The position numbers and the translations under genes are program-made. Below the pieces are notes generated by a model. It did no database searches. It was not told the origin of the DNA and was given only the letters and a program-made list of their open reading frames with translations. From Calamus simplicifolius (lineage: Eukaryota > Streptophyta > Magnoliopsida > Arecales > Arecaceae): a stretch of DNA of 64,000 nt. The DNA lies in contig UESW01004014.1 of the NCBI GenBank assembly GCA_900491605.1, forward strand, positions 637,880 through 701,879, read 5' to 3'. The number at the start of each line of letters is the position of its first letter. Position 1 is the first letter of the stretch. Below are positions 23,901 through 35,418 of this stretch, in pieces.

Positions 23901-23929
23901 GTGTCTTTTAACTTTTTATAGTAATGGTG

Positions 23930-24311
23930 CTTATGCTTTGGTGGCCATAACAACAGGGAAACTGTCTCCTTGGTGTGCTAGGCCAATCACATTTTTCTTT
24001 TCTTCTTCTTTGATCTCATATTGTGAAAATGGGTAAGAATGTTATTGCTTTACAGGTGCTTTGGGGGTGTTTTGCATGTGTCATGAGCTTGATTGCCCCT
24101 CTTTTGGAATTGTAGACCAGCTACATCTTCTTTGGGATAAGTTATTTGTTGACCAATTCATTATCCAATGATATGGCTGGTGGTCTAACCATCATATCTA
24201 CGGATGATGGAAAGGATTTCCGTTTGATTTGCTTCTCACTGGATTTGTCCTACTTGTAATAACTTCTGACGATTGATGTTGATCCAGGGCCCGCAAATGA
24301 ATAACATCTAG
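23930..24311. other. Unassigned single-copy-like sequence
   Basis: Right flank of the CACTA element. It has mixed composition and an internal TTTACAG acceptor-like site, but no reading frame or domain I recognise. Confidence 0.4.
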
Positions 24312-24681
24312 TCATACTTCTCATTTCCAGTGTGATTGATGTACCTTTTTCATCACTAATTTGGAGGGCACTTGTACTGGGGCATATAGCACATTTACTG
24401 AACATTAGTGAACCACGATAGCTTGATATTTTATTGGAATGATTGATTATTTATTAAATGCAGACCCCATTTAGGACCAGAACCTTAACAGTTAGTTCAT
24501 ACTTCTCATTTCCAGTGTGATTGATGTACCTCTTCCATCACTAATTTGAAGGAGGGCACTTGTACTGGGGCATAGCACATTTACTGAACATTAGTGAGCC
24601 ACGATATAGCTTGATATTTTGTTGGAATGATTGATTATTTTATTAGATGCAGACCCCATTTAGGACAAGAACCTTGACCCT
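24312..24681. repeat. Tandem duplication, 185-bp period, two units
   Basis: Unit 1 (24312-24496) and unit 2 (24497-24681) both begin TCATACTTCTCATTTCCAG and end with AGACCCCATTTAGGAC followed by AGAACCTT. They differ by a few substitutions and short indels. No coding potential was recognised. Confidence 0.9.
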
Positions 24682-24749
24682 TGTTCCTGGGCCCAAATTT
24701 TAATTTTTCTAAGTAGTTAAATTATTATTTTAGTTTAAAGCTGGCGCTA

Positions 24750-24992
24750 ATTCTATCAAGGCCGGTCTCAAGCTCAGATAAAAGAAGAGGATTGTGTTAG
24801 ATAGCTGACAGCCAACGTAAAACTTCGTCAGATTCTTTAAAAATGAATCTACTAAATTAAACTATCCGAAAGGCTAGGATGTCCTTTGTAATTTGAATGT
24901 CGGTTTAGTCCAGAGTAAAGGAAGCAGATTCATGTAGCCAACCCCATGTAGCTGAAAAAAAGGCTTAGATGAGTTAAGTTGAGTTGAGTTAG
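24750..24992 (+). mobile_element. Short RTE-derived non-autonomous element with target duplication
   Basis: A 243-bp element with an RTE-type head (GATTGTGTTAGATAGCTGAC) joined to an RTE 3' tail (ATGTAGCCAACCCCATGTAG, then AAAGGCTTAGATGAGTT repeats). It lacks the polymerase. The flanks are an 11-bp duplication with one mismatch: AGCTGGCGCTA (24739-24749) and AGCTGGTGCTA (24993-25003). A SINE-like or internally deleted LINE moved by RTE machinery is the simplest reading. Confidence 0.75.
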
Positions 24993-25059
24993 AGCTGGTG
25001 CTATCAGTCTAGGTAATTGATAATGGAAGTCAGCGTTATTGCAAGACCAATTTCAAAGT

Positions 25060-26289
25060 GAGGTAAACATCGATTGCATCTTTCTTATAAATCCCTTGCA
25101 TGTTCTTGTGAATCCCTTGTATATTTCTTATTCACAATATCTACAATGAATGTATTATATTTAAAACCGCATGACATGGTATGCATGATTTATTTATTAT
25201 TGTTTGGCATTATTGAATTTTGAATGACATGGCACACACATACGAGTAGCATGGAGTTGTATGGTGTAAACGAGTTTTGCACAATATATTGGTTTATGGA
25301 CATCATCAACATGACGTAACATAGCATGATTTAAGTTTTGAAGAAACTATATATAGATTTTTATATATAACCAGCATAATGTAGCATGGTATAAATTAAG
25401 TTTGAAATGAATGATAGATTTAACAATGGACTATTAGGCTAGCAATGTAGTGGATTTCCAGTGTTATGGATTGCTTGCTATAGATTAAAGTGTGATATTA
25501 TTAATTAGCTACCACGAATCAAAGTGCAGTACTATGGATTACTTCATCATGAGCTGAAGCATGGTGTCATGAATTATCCATTACAAGCCAAGTGTAGCAT
25601 AATGGATTGCTTGTTATAAGCCGAAGTATGGCAAATATAGTTTGCCAATCACGGGCTGAAGAATGGTCATGGTTAGCCTAAAGTTCGATTACATTGATTT
25701 GATGATAGTATTTATTTAACAAAAATTCATGCTAATATGTGATGATCATACTTGGCTTGACATGTATTTGATGCATAAGTTAGAAAATGCCTAATCAATG
25801 ATTTTATTTTATGATGTATATGTGTAGCTTTGATCATATTGGTACTATGTTGCACTAATCATATTAGTGTTATGTTGCTTTGATCATATTGGGGTTATAT
25901 TACCTTGTTGATATTGGTGTTATGTTACCCTAATTATGTTGGCATATATTTTGAAATTCTTACTAAGCTTTTTAAGCTCATCATATTTTCTAAATTTTAA
26001 TTATTTACAAAGCCTTCAAGCAACTAGTCTGTGACAAGATCTCAGTAGCTTAGAAATGAAAGAACTTATATTGCTGAGAAAAATAAATGCAATGAATGTT
26101 ATTTTGTAAACATGGGAAAGTGTTTTATATCTTATTTGATCAATAAAACATTATTGTTAATTCTATTGTCATGAACTGAATTTGTCAACAACTCTTGCAT
26201 ATTTCTTAGAGGTTTACTTTGGAAAAATATAAGTAAAAATATGTGGTAATGTCATGAGCCAACTCATGCACTGGGCTTGGGTCATGACA
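25060..26289 (+). mobile_element. Probable LTR remnant (Gypsy-like)
   Basis: AT-rich, non-coding, with degenerate internal repeats (ATATTGGTGTTATGTT near 25850-25950). A block CTTACTAAGCTTTTTAAGCTC (near 25962) resembles the corresponding part of the family A LTR (near 15725). It ends CTGGGCTTGGGTCATGACA, an LTR-like CA end. No matching TG start or duplication was found, so it is probably 5'-truncated. Confidence 0.4.
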
Positions 26290-26927
26290 TCTTTCTCCTC
26301 TCATCAAGTCTTCATCTAATTATTCTTTATCTAGGTTTCATGTGATGAATGAAGAAAATTGTTTTCTAGGAATTAAACATCATTCACATCTATATTACAT
26401 AAGAAAACCCTAACTATGGCTATTTATTTATTTTTGAAATAAATAGGATAAATATTTTCCTCTCTTTTTCAGTTTAATTCTTTTTTTTTTAATACTCGAG
26501 CTTTGTCGTACAAGAGGAAGATAGACACTTAATTTAAATTAAAAAAAATCTAATTGTTATTTCGTTTTCCCTGGCCTATGCATTTCTTGAGCACATTTGT
26601 GCTGAGTTACATGGATACAAAAAGCCTAAACTATGTTTGTTTCAATGGTTTCTGTTCATTTTTAATGAGATTGCTATTGATTACAAACGGGCGATCATAT
26701 AAATCTAGAATGAGTCAGCCCAGATACATCAGAAGTTAAGATCTGCTGTAGAATAATGGATATGGGTCGTCTGGCTTCCATTCCATGGACCCGCATGTTG
26801 AGCAGCAAAGGTCGCCACCCAGTCCGCCGCCGAGTTGGCCTTTTGCATATGGATTCCTTTTGCAGCTCAATTATTTACATGTTATTCCTATGTTGTAATC
26901 TAATTAGATATATGCTTTTTATGTGCC
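26290..26927. other. Unassigned stretch left of the solo LTR
   Basis: Contains a 61-codon open frame (26554-26739) without a recognised domain. I do not call it a gene. A T run lies at about 26482-26491. Confidence 0.4.
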
Positions 26928-29266
26928 TGTCACTCCCCAGACCCAATATTTGATCTAGGAGTGGCAACCTGCCGCATGCCTAGCATGCAAGGCGTCCAAA
27001 AATATAATATTTAATACAAGGAGGGGTAATAACTATATATCATCCAAATTCAAAGTGTTCTTAATACAAACCATAATCATATGTTTTAGGCGGCTACATG
27101 CCAAAATACATAATTCAATGGGGTTACAACAAAGTATTGGATCTAAGTCACCCTGATAACTGCTCCAACTGCCCCATATTCCATCTTCAGTTTTGTGGCT
27201 CTGAAAAACATTGTGAGATTTAAATGAGCTCACACTCAATAAGTAAGCCAACTATAATATAATTAATTACTTCAAGCTTTTATCAACTCAAATTTTCCAT
27301 AATAAACATCTGCCAAGCTTTCATGTTTCAAATACATTTTACCATGTTATCAAAACATGCATCATTTCTCAAAATAATTTTGGAAGCAATTGCTATATAT
27401 AGCATTTTAAGAATATACAATTTCAGGATAAAACCACTGTACCACTGTAAATAGCATATAAAAATGCATTTTTTATACCAATGTCCCACGGCCACACACT
27501 ATGTCCTCAGAATACCCCCTCGGGTGTAACACCCCCCTCGGGTGTATCCTCTATAAATATCCCCTAGAGTCAGGTCCTGGAACCAGCGTCATGAACTCAC
27601 ATCCTGCCATATCCGACTATAGCACACCCCAAGAGTGTGTTCTCCATATACCCCCTATAGAGTTGGGTCCCGATGTTATGTGGCATAATATTGCCATATC
27701 ATGTCACAGCACACCTCATGAGTGTGTGTTCTTCATATACCCCCTATGGAGTTGGGTCCAGTGTCAAGTGAGTCATGCAACAAATCACATCATATCATAT
27801 CATGTCATAGTGGACCATGGTGGGACATATTATCATATACACAAAGTATCATTTTCATGTCACATTTGCAAATAGCATGTATCGTTGCAAAAATGCAATC
27901 CATATACTTTTCATAATTACAGTGATTTAAACATGTCAAATACATATGTATATTTATAAAACCTTTAGCAATTTACAAGATCAAGCCAATTGATTAGTTG
28001 TCCGCATAGATACCAAATTATTTACAAAATATAATAAATAATAAACTAATCATAGTAAATGCTCATTTGCAAATAAGAGTACCAATCCATTTTCTTATTT
28101 TTCAAATAATGCAATATATATCAATAAGCATTTAAATACATAATTTTCATATTTTAATAGTTTATGAAAATTATGATAAATGACTTATTACCTCTTGGCG
28201 CTAATCCAAAAATGTAATTCAGCTATTTAAGCACCTGGGTACCTACAGCATCAATTTCCCAATTTTTAGTCCTCAAAATTAGCATATCAAAATAGCTTTT
28301 AACTCTACCCAGTTTAACCCCGGGCCAACTTGGGGCTTGAATATCTCCCAATATATAAGCACAAATGAAGAAATAAAAATATTCAAGAAACTAGGATCAA
28401 CACTGATCCGGGCTATATTTTTATTTCTCCATTCTCGACCCAATACGGGGTCCAAAATGGCCCAAAGATGGCTCGTGAGCCGGCCTAACAGGACCCAAAT
28501 GGAAAACGGCCCAGCCGGTCCACTCCTCTTTCTTCTCCCTTGCCTCCCCTGTTTCACCTGAAACAGGGGAGATTTGTACCGGCAGCCAAGGCCACCGCCG
28601 ACCACTCCCCAGGGGGGCCCGATCGCCGCGATCGGCTTGGAGCCGGTCCGCCGCTGCGGCTGAGCTCCCCCCCTCTCTCTCCCTCAGTCTCTCTCATTTT
28701 CTCTCTCGATTAACCGCGGCACAATTCGTGCCGATGGCACGGCCAGCCACCATGGCCGGCCGGACTTCTACCGGACGCTGCCTCGGCACTGGTGGAGGTC
28801 GCTGGTCCCAGCCGGGCCCGGCGAGCCGGCGGGCACTCCGCCGGGCCCAAACCAAGCCGTGGAGCGGCTTAGTTCCGAAAGAAGGGAGGGCCACCCGGCA
28901 GCCCTCCAGCACCCTTCTCCGGTCGCCTCGAGCGGCTTGACTACACCTCTCCCTCTCCTCCGGCCGCCTCGAGTGGCCGGGCACAGTAATGGAAGGAATT
29001 CCTCCCATTCTCCATCTCTCTGTCACTCACTGTCACTCTCCCTGTAAAATCCATGGGGGAGGGGGGAATTACTTGTCGGCTGATGGTGATAGGTGGAGGT
29101 ATGGCACGGTGGAGAGAGGGGTTTCTTCCCCCATTTATAGTGGCAAGAGGAGAACCAGCCCTCCCCTGTGCTCGAAGAGGGGAGCCAACGTGCCCCCCTT
29201 CATTGACCGACGGAAGCCGCCCACATCTTCCACGCGGGTGGCACCGTAGGGATACAGGGCTTCACA
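26928..29266 (-). mobile_element. Solo LTR, family A, perfect target duplication
   Basis: Plus-strand ends are TGTCACTCCCCAGACCC and GGGCTTCACA, flanked by a perfect 5-bp duplication GTGCC (26923-26927 and 29267-29271). No internal region is attached. In its own sense (minus) it has a GC-rich promoter part with TATAAATGG and ends with a GGGGAGTGACA 3' terminus. Internal blocks of CATATCATATCATGTC and CCCCCTATAGAGTTGGG correspond to those of the block at 12367-16034 in the opposite direction. The length of 2339 bp is typical of large Gypsy LTRs. Confidence 0.88.
29131..29139 (-). promoter_or_regulatory. TATA box of the family A solo LTR
   Basis: TATAAATGG on the minus strand within the GC-rich promoter-like part, placed like the TTAAATAGG element in the other copy near 13999. 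Confidence 0.5.
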
Positions 29267-29271
29267 GTGCC

Positions 29272-29715
29272 ATTCATTTTTGTCATAAGAGTTCTAACAT
29301 TGTCTTATCTTTTTGTCTTTTATTTCCCCTTTCTACTATCTTGCATATCTCGGGTACGTTGCTGCAGCTGGCTGTTTAAGTTGTGGAGAAGAGACAACAT
29401 AGGATTGACTCACGGAATTCTGCTGCCTCTATCTCTTTTAAACACTTGCACAAAAGATATACCTTCCTTGATGATGTTAAATGATATACATGAATCTTGT
29501 GCATTTTTTATTAAGACTTTTAATTTCCATCATTATAGGATATTAGAAAGGTTATATGCTTGCACACAGGCTCATGCTATAACTACTAACAAAGCTAAGC
29601 AAAGTGCTAGTTGTTGAGCTTACATAAGAGTTAATATGATTACATGATGGTAACATACGATGAGATTAAAAGGTGGCATGTATAGGTGACCTGGTCACTA
29701 CATGTATCCTCTGAA
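29272..29715. other. Unassigned stretch right of the solo LTR
   Basis: An open frame at 29267-29617 has no domain I recognise and starts right at the LTR duplication, so I take it as chance. Nothing else was seen. Confidence 0.4.
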
Positions 29716-29970
29716 AGAGAGAAGTTTCAATTAGGAGCGACTTCGGTCAAAACCATCACTCAATCTAGACTAAAGGTGAATACCATTTTAAGTTGGAGCC
29801 AATCATCTAATCAAAATGATTCTTATATATTATCTGAAAGAAACTCTACTAAAAGCATCATCATATCTACAAAATTAGTGTAGGAAAAATTGTTCCTAGG
29901 AGTCCCAGGATCTCAGATAAAGCATGCAAGTATTTTATTTAAATTTAATCTAATTAAATTTATATAAAAT

Positions 29971-30009
<39 letters not shown>

Positions 30010-30563
30010 AATTGGAAGCATGTAAAATTTAAAATTAAATTTTATACCTTTTTGTTTGCGTACTTATTGCAAAAGCTGGATACTGATTTCCTATGAATAA
30101 TTCCCTCTTGATGCTTTGAGAAGTTTCAATTAGGAGTGACTTTGGAGCTTACTTTCGAGGACCTCCAATACTCAATCTAGACTAGAGGTGAATACCATTT
30201 TAAGTTGGAGCCAACCATATAATCCGAAAATGATTCTTATATATTATCGAAAGAAACTCTACTAAAATCCTAAAGAGATGTCCACTATGGGTGACCAAAT
30301 CCTAAAGAGATGCCTAGAAAAGTAGCCTTGGATTTCAAATAAATAGATTTGAAAACCTAATTATGAGGCACTAGAGCACTATTTTATAGGACTCTAGGTC
30401 TCCTCCTCCTCTTTCTACCATATCTTAGGCTAGCTTGTGCATTGGAGGTCCTCCAAAGATAAGCTCCGAGCCATCCTAGCTCTTTTGTATCCTCTCTTAC
30501 ACACCGAGTAGCTTGCTCAATAAGGTTTCATTGGAAATTAAGAGCTACCTTTAGATGTCAACA
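29716..30563 (+). mobile_element. Tat-like LTR remnant with an internal 400-bp offset duplication
   Basis: Two similar segments, 29716-29860 and 30119-30268, share GAAGTTTCAATTAGGAG, CTCAATCTAGACTA and ACCATTTTAAGTTGGAGCCA. A 230-bp AT-rich piece with a (TA)n(TG)n tract lies between them. The block ends TTAGATGTCAACA just before a Tat-type primer-binding-like sequence, so the right end is probably an LTR end. The left boundary is unclear. Confidence 0.45.
29969..30009. repeat. (TA)n(TG)n compound microsatellite
   Basis: TA units followed by about 11 TG units. Confidence 0.95.
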
Positions 30564-31105
30564 TATTTAGCGTCATTTGTGGGAAATGAATAAGAGCATT
30601 CCAGTCACACCACTTAAGAGAAGAGATCAAGATGTAAGCAATATCTAGGCAGGCATGAGCCATACCCAGACTATCTCTAAAACTCTATAGGAGACCCAAT
30701 CATTATGGATCTTCCACTAAAGTGCCACCTATCATCCAAAAGCAATTCAATGCTCTTTTGCTACACCTTGACATGCTTATCAACTTGGTCTAGAGTCTGT
30801 TGCTTTTAGAGATTTAGTTCTAGAGACCAATCAAGAGTTGATCAAAGGGCATATAAAATTGCCAATTGTAATCAAGTCAACTAGAACTTTGTGAGAACCC
30901 TCAAAACTTTTAGAATCAATGAACTAACAAGGGACGTCAAGATAGTCAATCCAAGGAGGAGTTTCAAGATTAGCTATCATGATCAGATAAGCAGTCAAGC
31001 CCAAACGATCTTGACTAGCTAATATCAGATAGATTTACAATTGATGGACATAAAGCACGTTTGAGGCAAGAGGACCAATCCAAAGACATCAACAAAGATA
31101 ACTGA

Positions 31106-31560
31106 GATCTAAATTAGCTCACTTGATCAAGAGCTATGGTTAATGATCTAAAACAAATGATTTAAAGAAATATTGTTGATGATTCAAATCAATTGGTTTA
31201 AAGAGCTATAGCTAATGATCTAAATTAGCTAACTCGATCAAGAGCTATGGTTAATGATCTAAATCAACTGATTTAAAGAACTATAGTTGATGATTTATAT
31301 CAATTGGTTTAAAGAGCTATAGTTAATGATCTAAATTAGCTAACTTGATCAAGAATTATGGTTAATGATCTAAATCAACTAATTTAAAGAACCATAGTTG
31401 TTGATTTATATCAATTGGTTTAAAGAGCTATAGTTAACGATCTAAATTAGCTAACTTGATCAAGAATTATGGTTAATGATCTAAATCAACTGATTTAAAG
31501 AACTATAGTTGATGATTTAAATCAATTGGTTTAAAGAGCTATAGCTAATGATCTAAATTT
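31106..31560. repeat. 111-bp higher-order tandem repeat (39+36+36), four units
   Basis: Units start at 31106, 31217, 31328 and 31439, with a partial fifth at 31550. Each 111-bp unit is itself three related subunits of 39, 36 and 36 bp: GATCTAAATTAGCTAACTTG..., GATCTAAATCAACTGATTTA..., GATTTATATCAATTGGTTTA... . All subunit lengths are multiples of three, but stop codons occur in the frames I translated. Confidence 0.92.
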
Positions 31561-32052
31561 GTTGACCTGAATAGAAGGCTGGTGATTTGAAATTGACCAA
31601 GCTAAGGGCTAAGGGCTAAAGGCTAATGATCTAGAATCAGCCTTGCAAGTTCGATAGGAGTAAAATTAGCTTTGAGCTGTTAAAGGAAAAGATGACCAAA
31701 AAGAAGTTGATCACTCAAAGCTTGCTCATTAAATTCCAATGGTTCAACAAGGGAATGATGATGCTTGACCCGATCACTATGCTAACAACCACCAATAACT
31801 TTGCCAAAATAACTCGGATCAACTTCTAGTTTGACAAATGCTCCTTAGATTTAACACTCGGAGAACAAGTTAATCAAAGACCACAAAAGGTATCTTGAAA
31901 ATTAGGCCGATCAGAGACTAATTAGAGTTTGATTAAGTGGTACCTCATAAGGCATACAAATCATTGGTTTTGACATGACAAACTAAGTCCCTGACCTAAA
32001 AGCTCCTAAGTTTCTAGCTTAGACATGAGAGGCTTGGTTCCAAAAGGATTCC

Positions 32053-32311
32053 TCAAGTTTAGGTGCTAACCTTGATTAGCAATGCTTTTTCAAGTTCGAG
32101 CACTGATCTCGATTGCCAATGCTTCTTCAAGTTTAGACGCCAATCTCAATTAGCAAAGCTTTCTCAAATCCAAGTATTGATTCCAATTAATAAAGCTTCT
32201 TCAAATCCAAATATCGACCTTGATCGGTAAAGCTTCTTTAGGTCTAAGTATCAACTTTGATTGACAAAGTTCCTCAAGTTTGAGTGCTAACCTCAATTAG
32301 AAATGCTTATG
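32053..32311. repeat. 37-bp minisatellite, seven units
   Basis: Seven consecutive diverged units of the form TCAAGTTTAGGTGCTAACCT ... AGCAATGCTTCT, mostly exactly 37 bp (one of 36). Divergence between units is high, so the array is old. Confidence 0.85.
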
Positions 32312-33000
32312 TAAGTTCGATTGCCTCCCTTGATCAACAAAAAACTTAAGTCTCTAATTTCAACTTAAGAGACTTAAGCTTAAAAGAGAAGTCGTTCCTA
32401 GCAATTTTCTAAGCTGATTGGTGAAAGATCTTCACAAGGTCCTAGATACTGACTTGAAAGCTTGGATTTTAAGGAGTCTCCAACTACTTCTAGAGCCAAT
32501 CTAAAGTCAACAAAGACTCATCTTGAAGTCTCTAACTCCAACCTGAAAAACTTTAAAAAAAATATGGATGTGTTAAGGTCTACTACGCAAGGTGATGACT
32601 TACCAAATGACTAGTAATCCTTGATAATTTGGAGGCCAAAAGACTGTAGATCGTTTGATCAATCATCACATGATAACGATCTAAATCACTTCAACATTCA
32701 TGAAGACTTTTAGGTTAGAATGAAAATAGGATAAAAACTTGTAAAAATTTATTTTCATTTATCAAATGCAATTACAAATAGTTGGCCTAAAAAATTGACT
32801 ACAAAATTTGGCTTAAGCCAAGTATAGAAAAAAAAGGAAAACAAGTCTACGGTCAGAGGTCACAATTGTTGTGTGGAGTCCACTCCCTCAGGTCAGCTGT
32901 TCAAAGTACTTGAACCAAAAGAGGAAACTCTTTACTGGTCTCTTCTTCCTCATTCTCAGCCTCATCTTAAGTCCTGGGGTGGAAACCTGATGCTTTCTTT

Positions 33001-33589
33001 GCACATTTCATACCCAAAGGTGAAGGTCTTCGTGCTGAAGAAGATCAGCTTCTCCTCATCCTCTCCTGTGTTTGCTGTGCATCTAAGTTTGGAAGATGAT
33101 GAACAGATATATTCTTGTTAGCCCAAACATGGATTTGTGACATCTCTTTTTCCGAGGATCTCTGAAGTCAAAACTAAGCCTAGAATAGGGTAATGAAAGA
33201 GAAAATAGGGTTGTATCAGTAGAGGAGCTAGAAGTGCATACTTTGCTCCCATGAGAAGTAGCTTCTTTGGGCATCAAAAATTACAACAGTTTAATTTGCA
33301 AAGGGTTTGAATTATGAAAAATGGAAAGCATAAATTTAATATTATCAAAATAAAATATCATGAGTTGTCGAGTGGTTTATTGAGTTTATGTTCATATTCA
33401 TGGTTCTGCTAGAATAGATAGCATATTAATTTTCTTTTCTCTATAACCACCACATGTCCATACCAACTTAATCTACCATGTTGAGTCCCTCATTTTGAGC
33501 TTATTTAATATTTTCTATCAATAACTATTGGGCAAGCCATTTTATTTGATGATTATTTACTCTTTCTTCTTTTTTATAAAAAAAATTTA
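33001..33589. other. Unassigned stretch
   Basis: No domain, TIR or repeat was recognised. Short open frames at 32873-33121 (+) and 33083-33277 (-) look like chance. Confidence 0.4.
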
Positions 33590-34062
33590 TAAAACTGCTA
33601 TTAGGCTAACTATGCTATATGGAACAGAGTGTTGAGCAATACTGAAATAATATGTGAATAAATTAAGTGTAATTGTAATGTGCATATTAAGATGGATATG
33701 TGATAAAACTTCAAAAGATAGAATTAGAAATAAATATATATGAGAAATGATAGGAGTAGCTCTAATTGAAGATAAAATGAGAGAAAACTGATTACGATGG
33801 TTTGAACATATACAACAAAGATTTTTAGATACTTCAGTTAGAAAGAGTGATCTTTTAATAGTTTATGGTGTTGATAAAGGTAAAGGTAGATCTAAACTAA
33901 TATGAATAAAAATAATTAAAAAAGATATAATTATTTATAACTTAAGTGTCTATTTAGTCCTGAATAAAGTATAGTGAAGAAAGTATATTCATGCATGTAG
34001 CCGACCCCATGTACGTAGTTAGGAAAAGGCTTAGATGAGTTGACTCGGATTGAGTATATACT
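33590..34062 (+). pseudogene. RTE LINE 3' end: RT C-terminal region and tail
   Basis: Broken translation gives LRWICDKTSKDRIRNKYI and then MIGVALIEDKMREN, LRWFEHIQQRFLDTSVRKSD and VDKGKGRSKL, the well-conserved C-terminal block of plant RTE polymerases. It is followed by the tail ATGTAGCCGACCCCATGTA and AAAAGGCTTAGATGAGTTGA. It is 5'-truncated. Stops (for example in place of Trp) show that it is dead. Confidence 0.85.
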
Positions 34063-35418
34063 CTTCCTTTTCATAATATATAAATAAATTTCTTTTTTTT
34101 TCTTCGGAAGGATTTTGGAAGCTTAGGAAACGAAGACCACTTGCTGCTTCACTGACATTCATTTGATTCATTTTCCTCCCGATCCTTGAGAGGGCGTACC
34201 AAACACATCTTAGAAATCAAAACAGCTGCTGTGGATGAGACAAGTTAGGCCAAATGGCCTTGATTGACGCTCAGTCATATTGCATGATGACTTCGAATTT
34301 CCTCTCAGCCTTGACCTTGCATTTTATCATATTCTTCATGCTGTTACAGCTCTGGACTGTGGTGTGCTTCCCGGGGCCTTCGTCTCATGGTGTTAGCAAT
34401 ATAATCTTAACTTCGCAAATGTGGTGGATAAATCCTAGAATTTTAAATTACAATTTAATCCTTTATATTTTAAAAGCATTGCATTTCTAACATTTTGTTA
34501 CGTAAAGTCCGTTAAAATTGATGAAATACATAAATTATTATTTCTTCTACATAATAAATGAATGAGAGCTTAAATGTTTCTTCACATGTTTATGTTAAGG
34601 TATCATATCAGTTATTTTATTAATTTTAAGTGAATCATATAATAAAACATTATGAATGTAATATTTTTTTTAAATATATTTTTATCTTAATATTCTTAGC
34701 TGAAAGGCCATGGAAAGGGTTTGTGGAGACCACATCAAAGGAGTGGGAAATGAGGTCTCACAATCAATGGTGCTAGCGAACGTGGGTTGCACCATTATAA
34801 AACAATTTATGTGCCACAGGTAATTCATTTTGCCGCGTGATTCATGCCAAGATCTACTGGACGTGACACCTGCATCAAAAACCAGATGCAGTACCGTAGC
34901 ATTATTTATTATTTATTTGATTTCGATGGAAAGTAATTTAAAAGAAAAAATTTTGTGCATCGATTATGTATAAAATGTGCATCGAATGTACAGATTGATC
35001 ATATATTGTATGGTAATGCATGCGATGTGTGCTATAATCCATTTCAGTCCAAAAAATGCGCTGAACGCAGAAGGATAACTCTCATCTGAAAAAAAAAAAA
35101 AAAAAAAAATCACAAGCCTTCAGCTCTTTAGTGCAATGTAGATTTTAACCTAGGTCTTTATCAGTGCGTTGGCATATTTACTTCGGCATTGTAGAAGCCG
35201 AGAGCCAGTTCCATGCTAAGGATGTGATTTAATAAAATTTACTCATGAAACAGTTCTTCTCTCATGATTCTTTATATATATATATATAATGTGAAGCAAA
35301 AGTGAATGCTAAATTGATAGCAACAATGGAAAATTGGTGACAAAAGAAGATTGTCATAGTTATCTTCAAAGTTGGAACTTCGCTCGAGCAACGCATGAAA
35401 GGATTGGATGCAATAATA
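34063..35418. other. Unassigned AT-rich stretch
   Basis: Contains an A homopolymer of about 22 bases (35089-35109) and a (TA)n run near 35269-35288. A possible small open frame at 34254-34490 has no recognised domain. Nothing else was seen. Confidence 0.4.

Larger units (their letters stand above)
18934..23926 (-). mobile_element. CACTA (En/Spm) DNA transposon, 5.0 kb
   Basis: Ends are CACAACTAGAAAAAGTTAAA on the left and, as reverse complement, CATTACTATAAAAAGTTAAA on the right, related to the CACTA consensus. The flanks are a perfect 3-bp duplication GTG (18931-18933 and 23927-23929). Both subterminal regions are packed with TAGACTACGT-type repeats, a hallmark of CACTA elements. The interior encodes a minus-strand TNP1/Ulp1-type protein. 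I saw no TNPD/TNP2 transposase, and the length is below the usual 8-12 kb of autonomous copies, so it is probably non-autonomous. Confidence 0.9.
30564..33000 (+). mobile_element. Non-autonomous Tat-like internal region
   Basis: Begins with TTTAGCGTCATTTGTGGGAA, a decayed form of the primer-binding and leader sequence seen in Tat/Athila-type Gypsy elements. The next 2.4 kb have no gag or pol. They hold two minisatellites (31106-31549 and 32053-32311). A minisatellite after pol also occurs in the Tat element at 54293-64000, which supports the assignment. No 3' LTR was found, and the right end is a guess. Confidence 0.4.

Noticed and set aside
26554..26739. 61-codon open frame
   Set aside because: No start context, domain or neighbour that supports a gene.
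29267..29617. 116-codon open frame right of the solo LTR
   Set aside because: Begins at the LTR junction and has no recognisable domain.
31106..31560. CRISPR-like array
   Set aside because: Units are contiguous with no unique spacers, and the genome is eukaryotic.
34254..34490. 78-codon open frame with hydrophobic stretch
   Set aside because: No homology recognised, no splice or promoter context; AT-rich chance frame is more likely.
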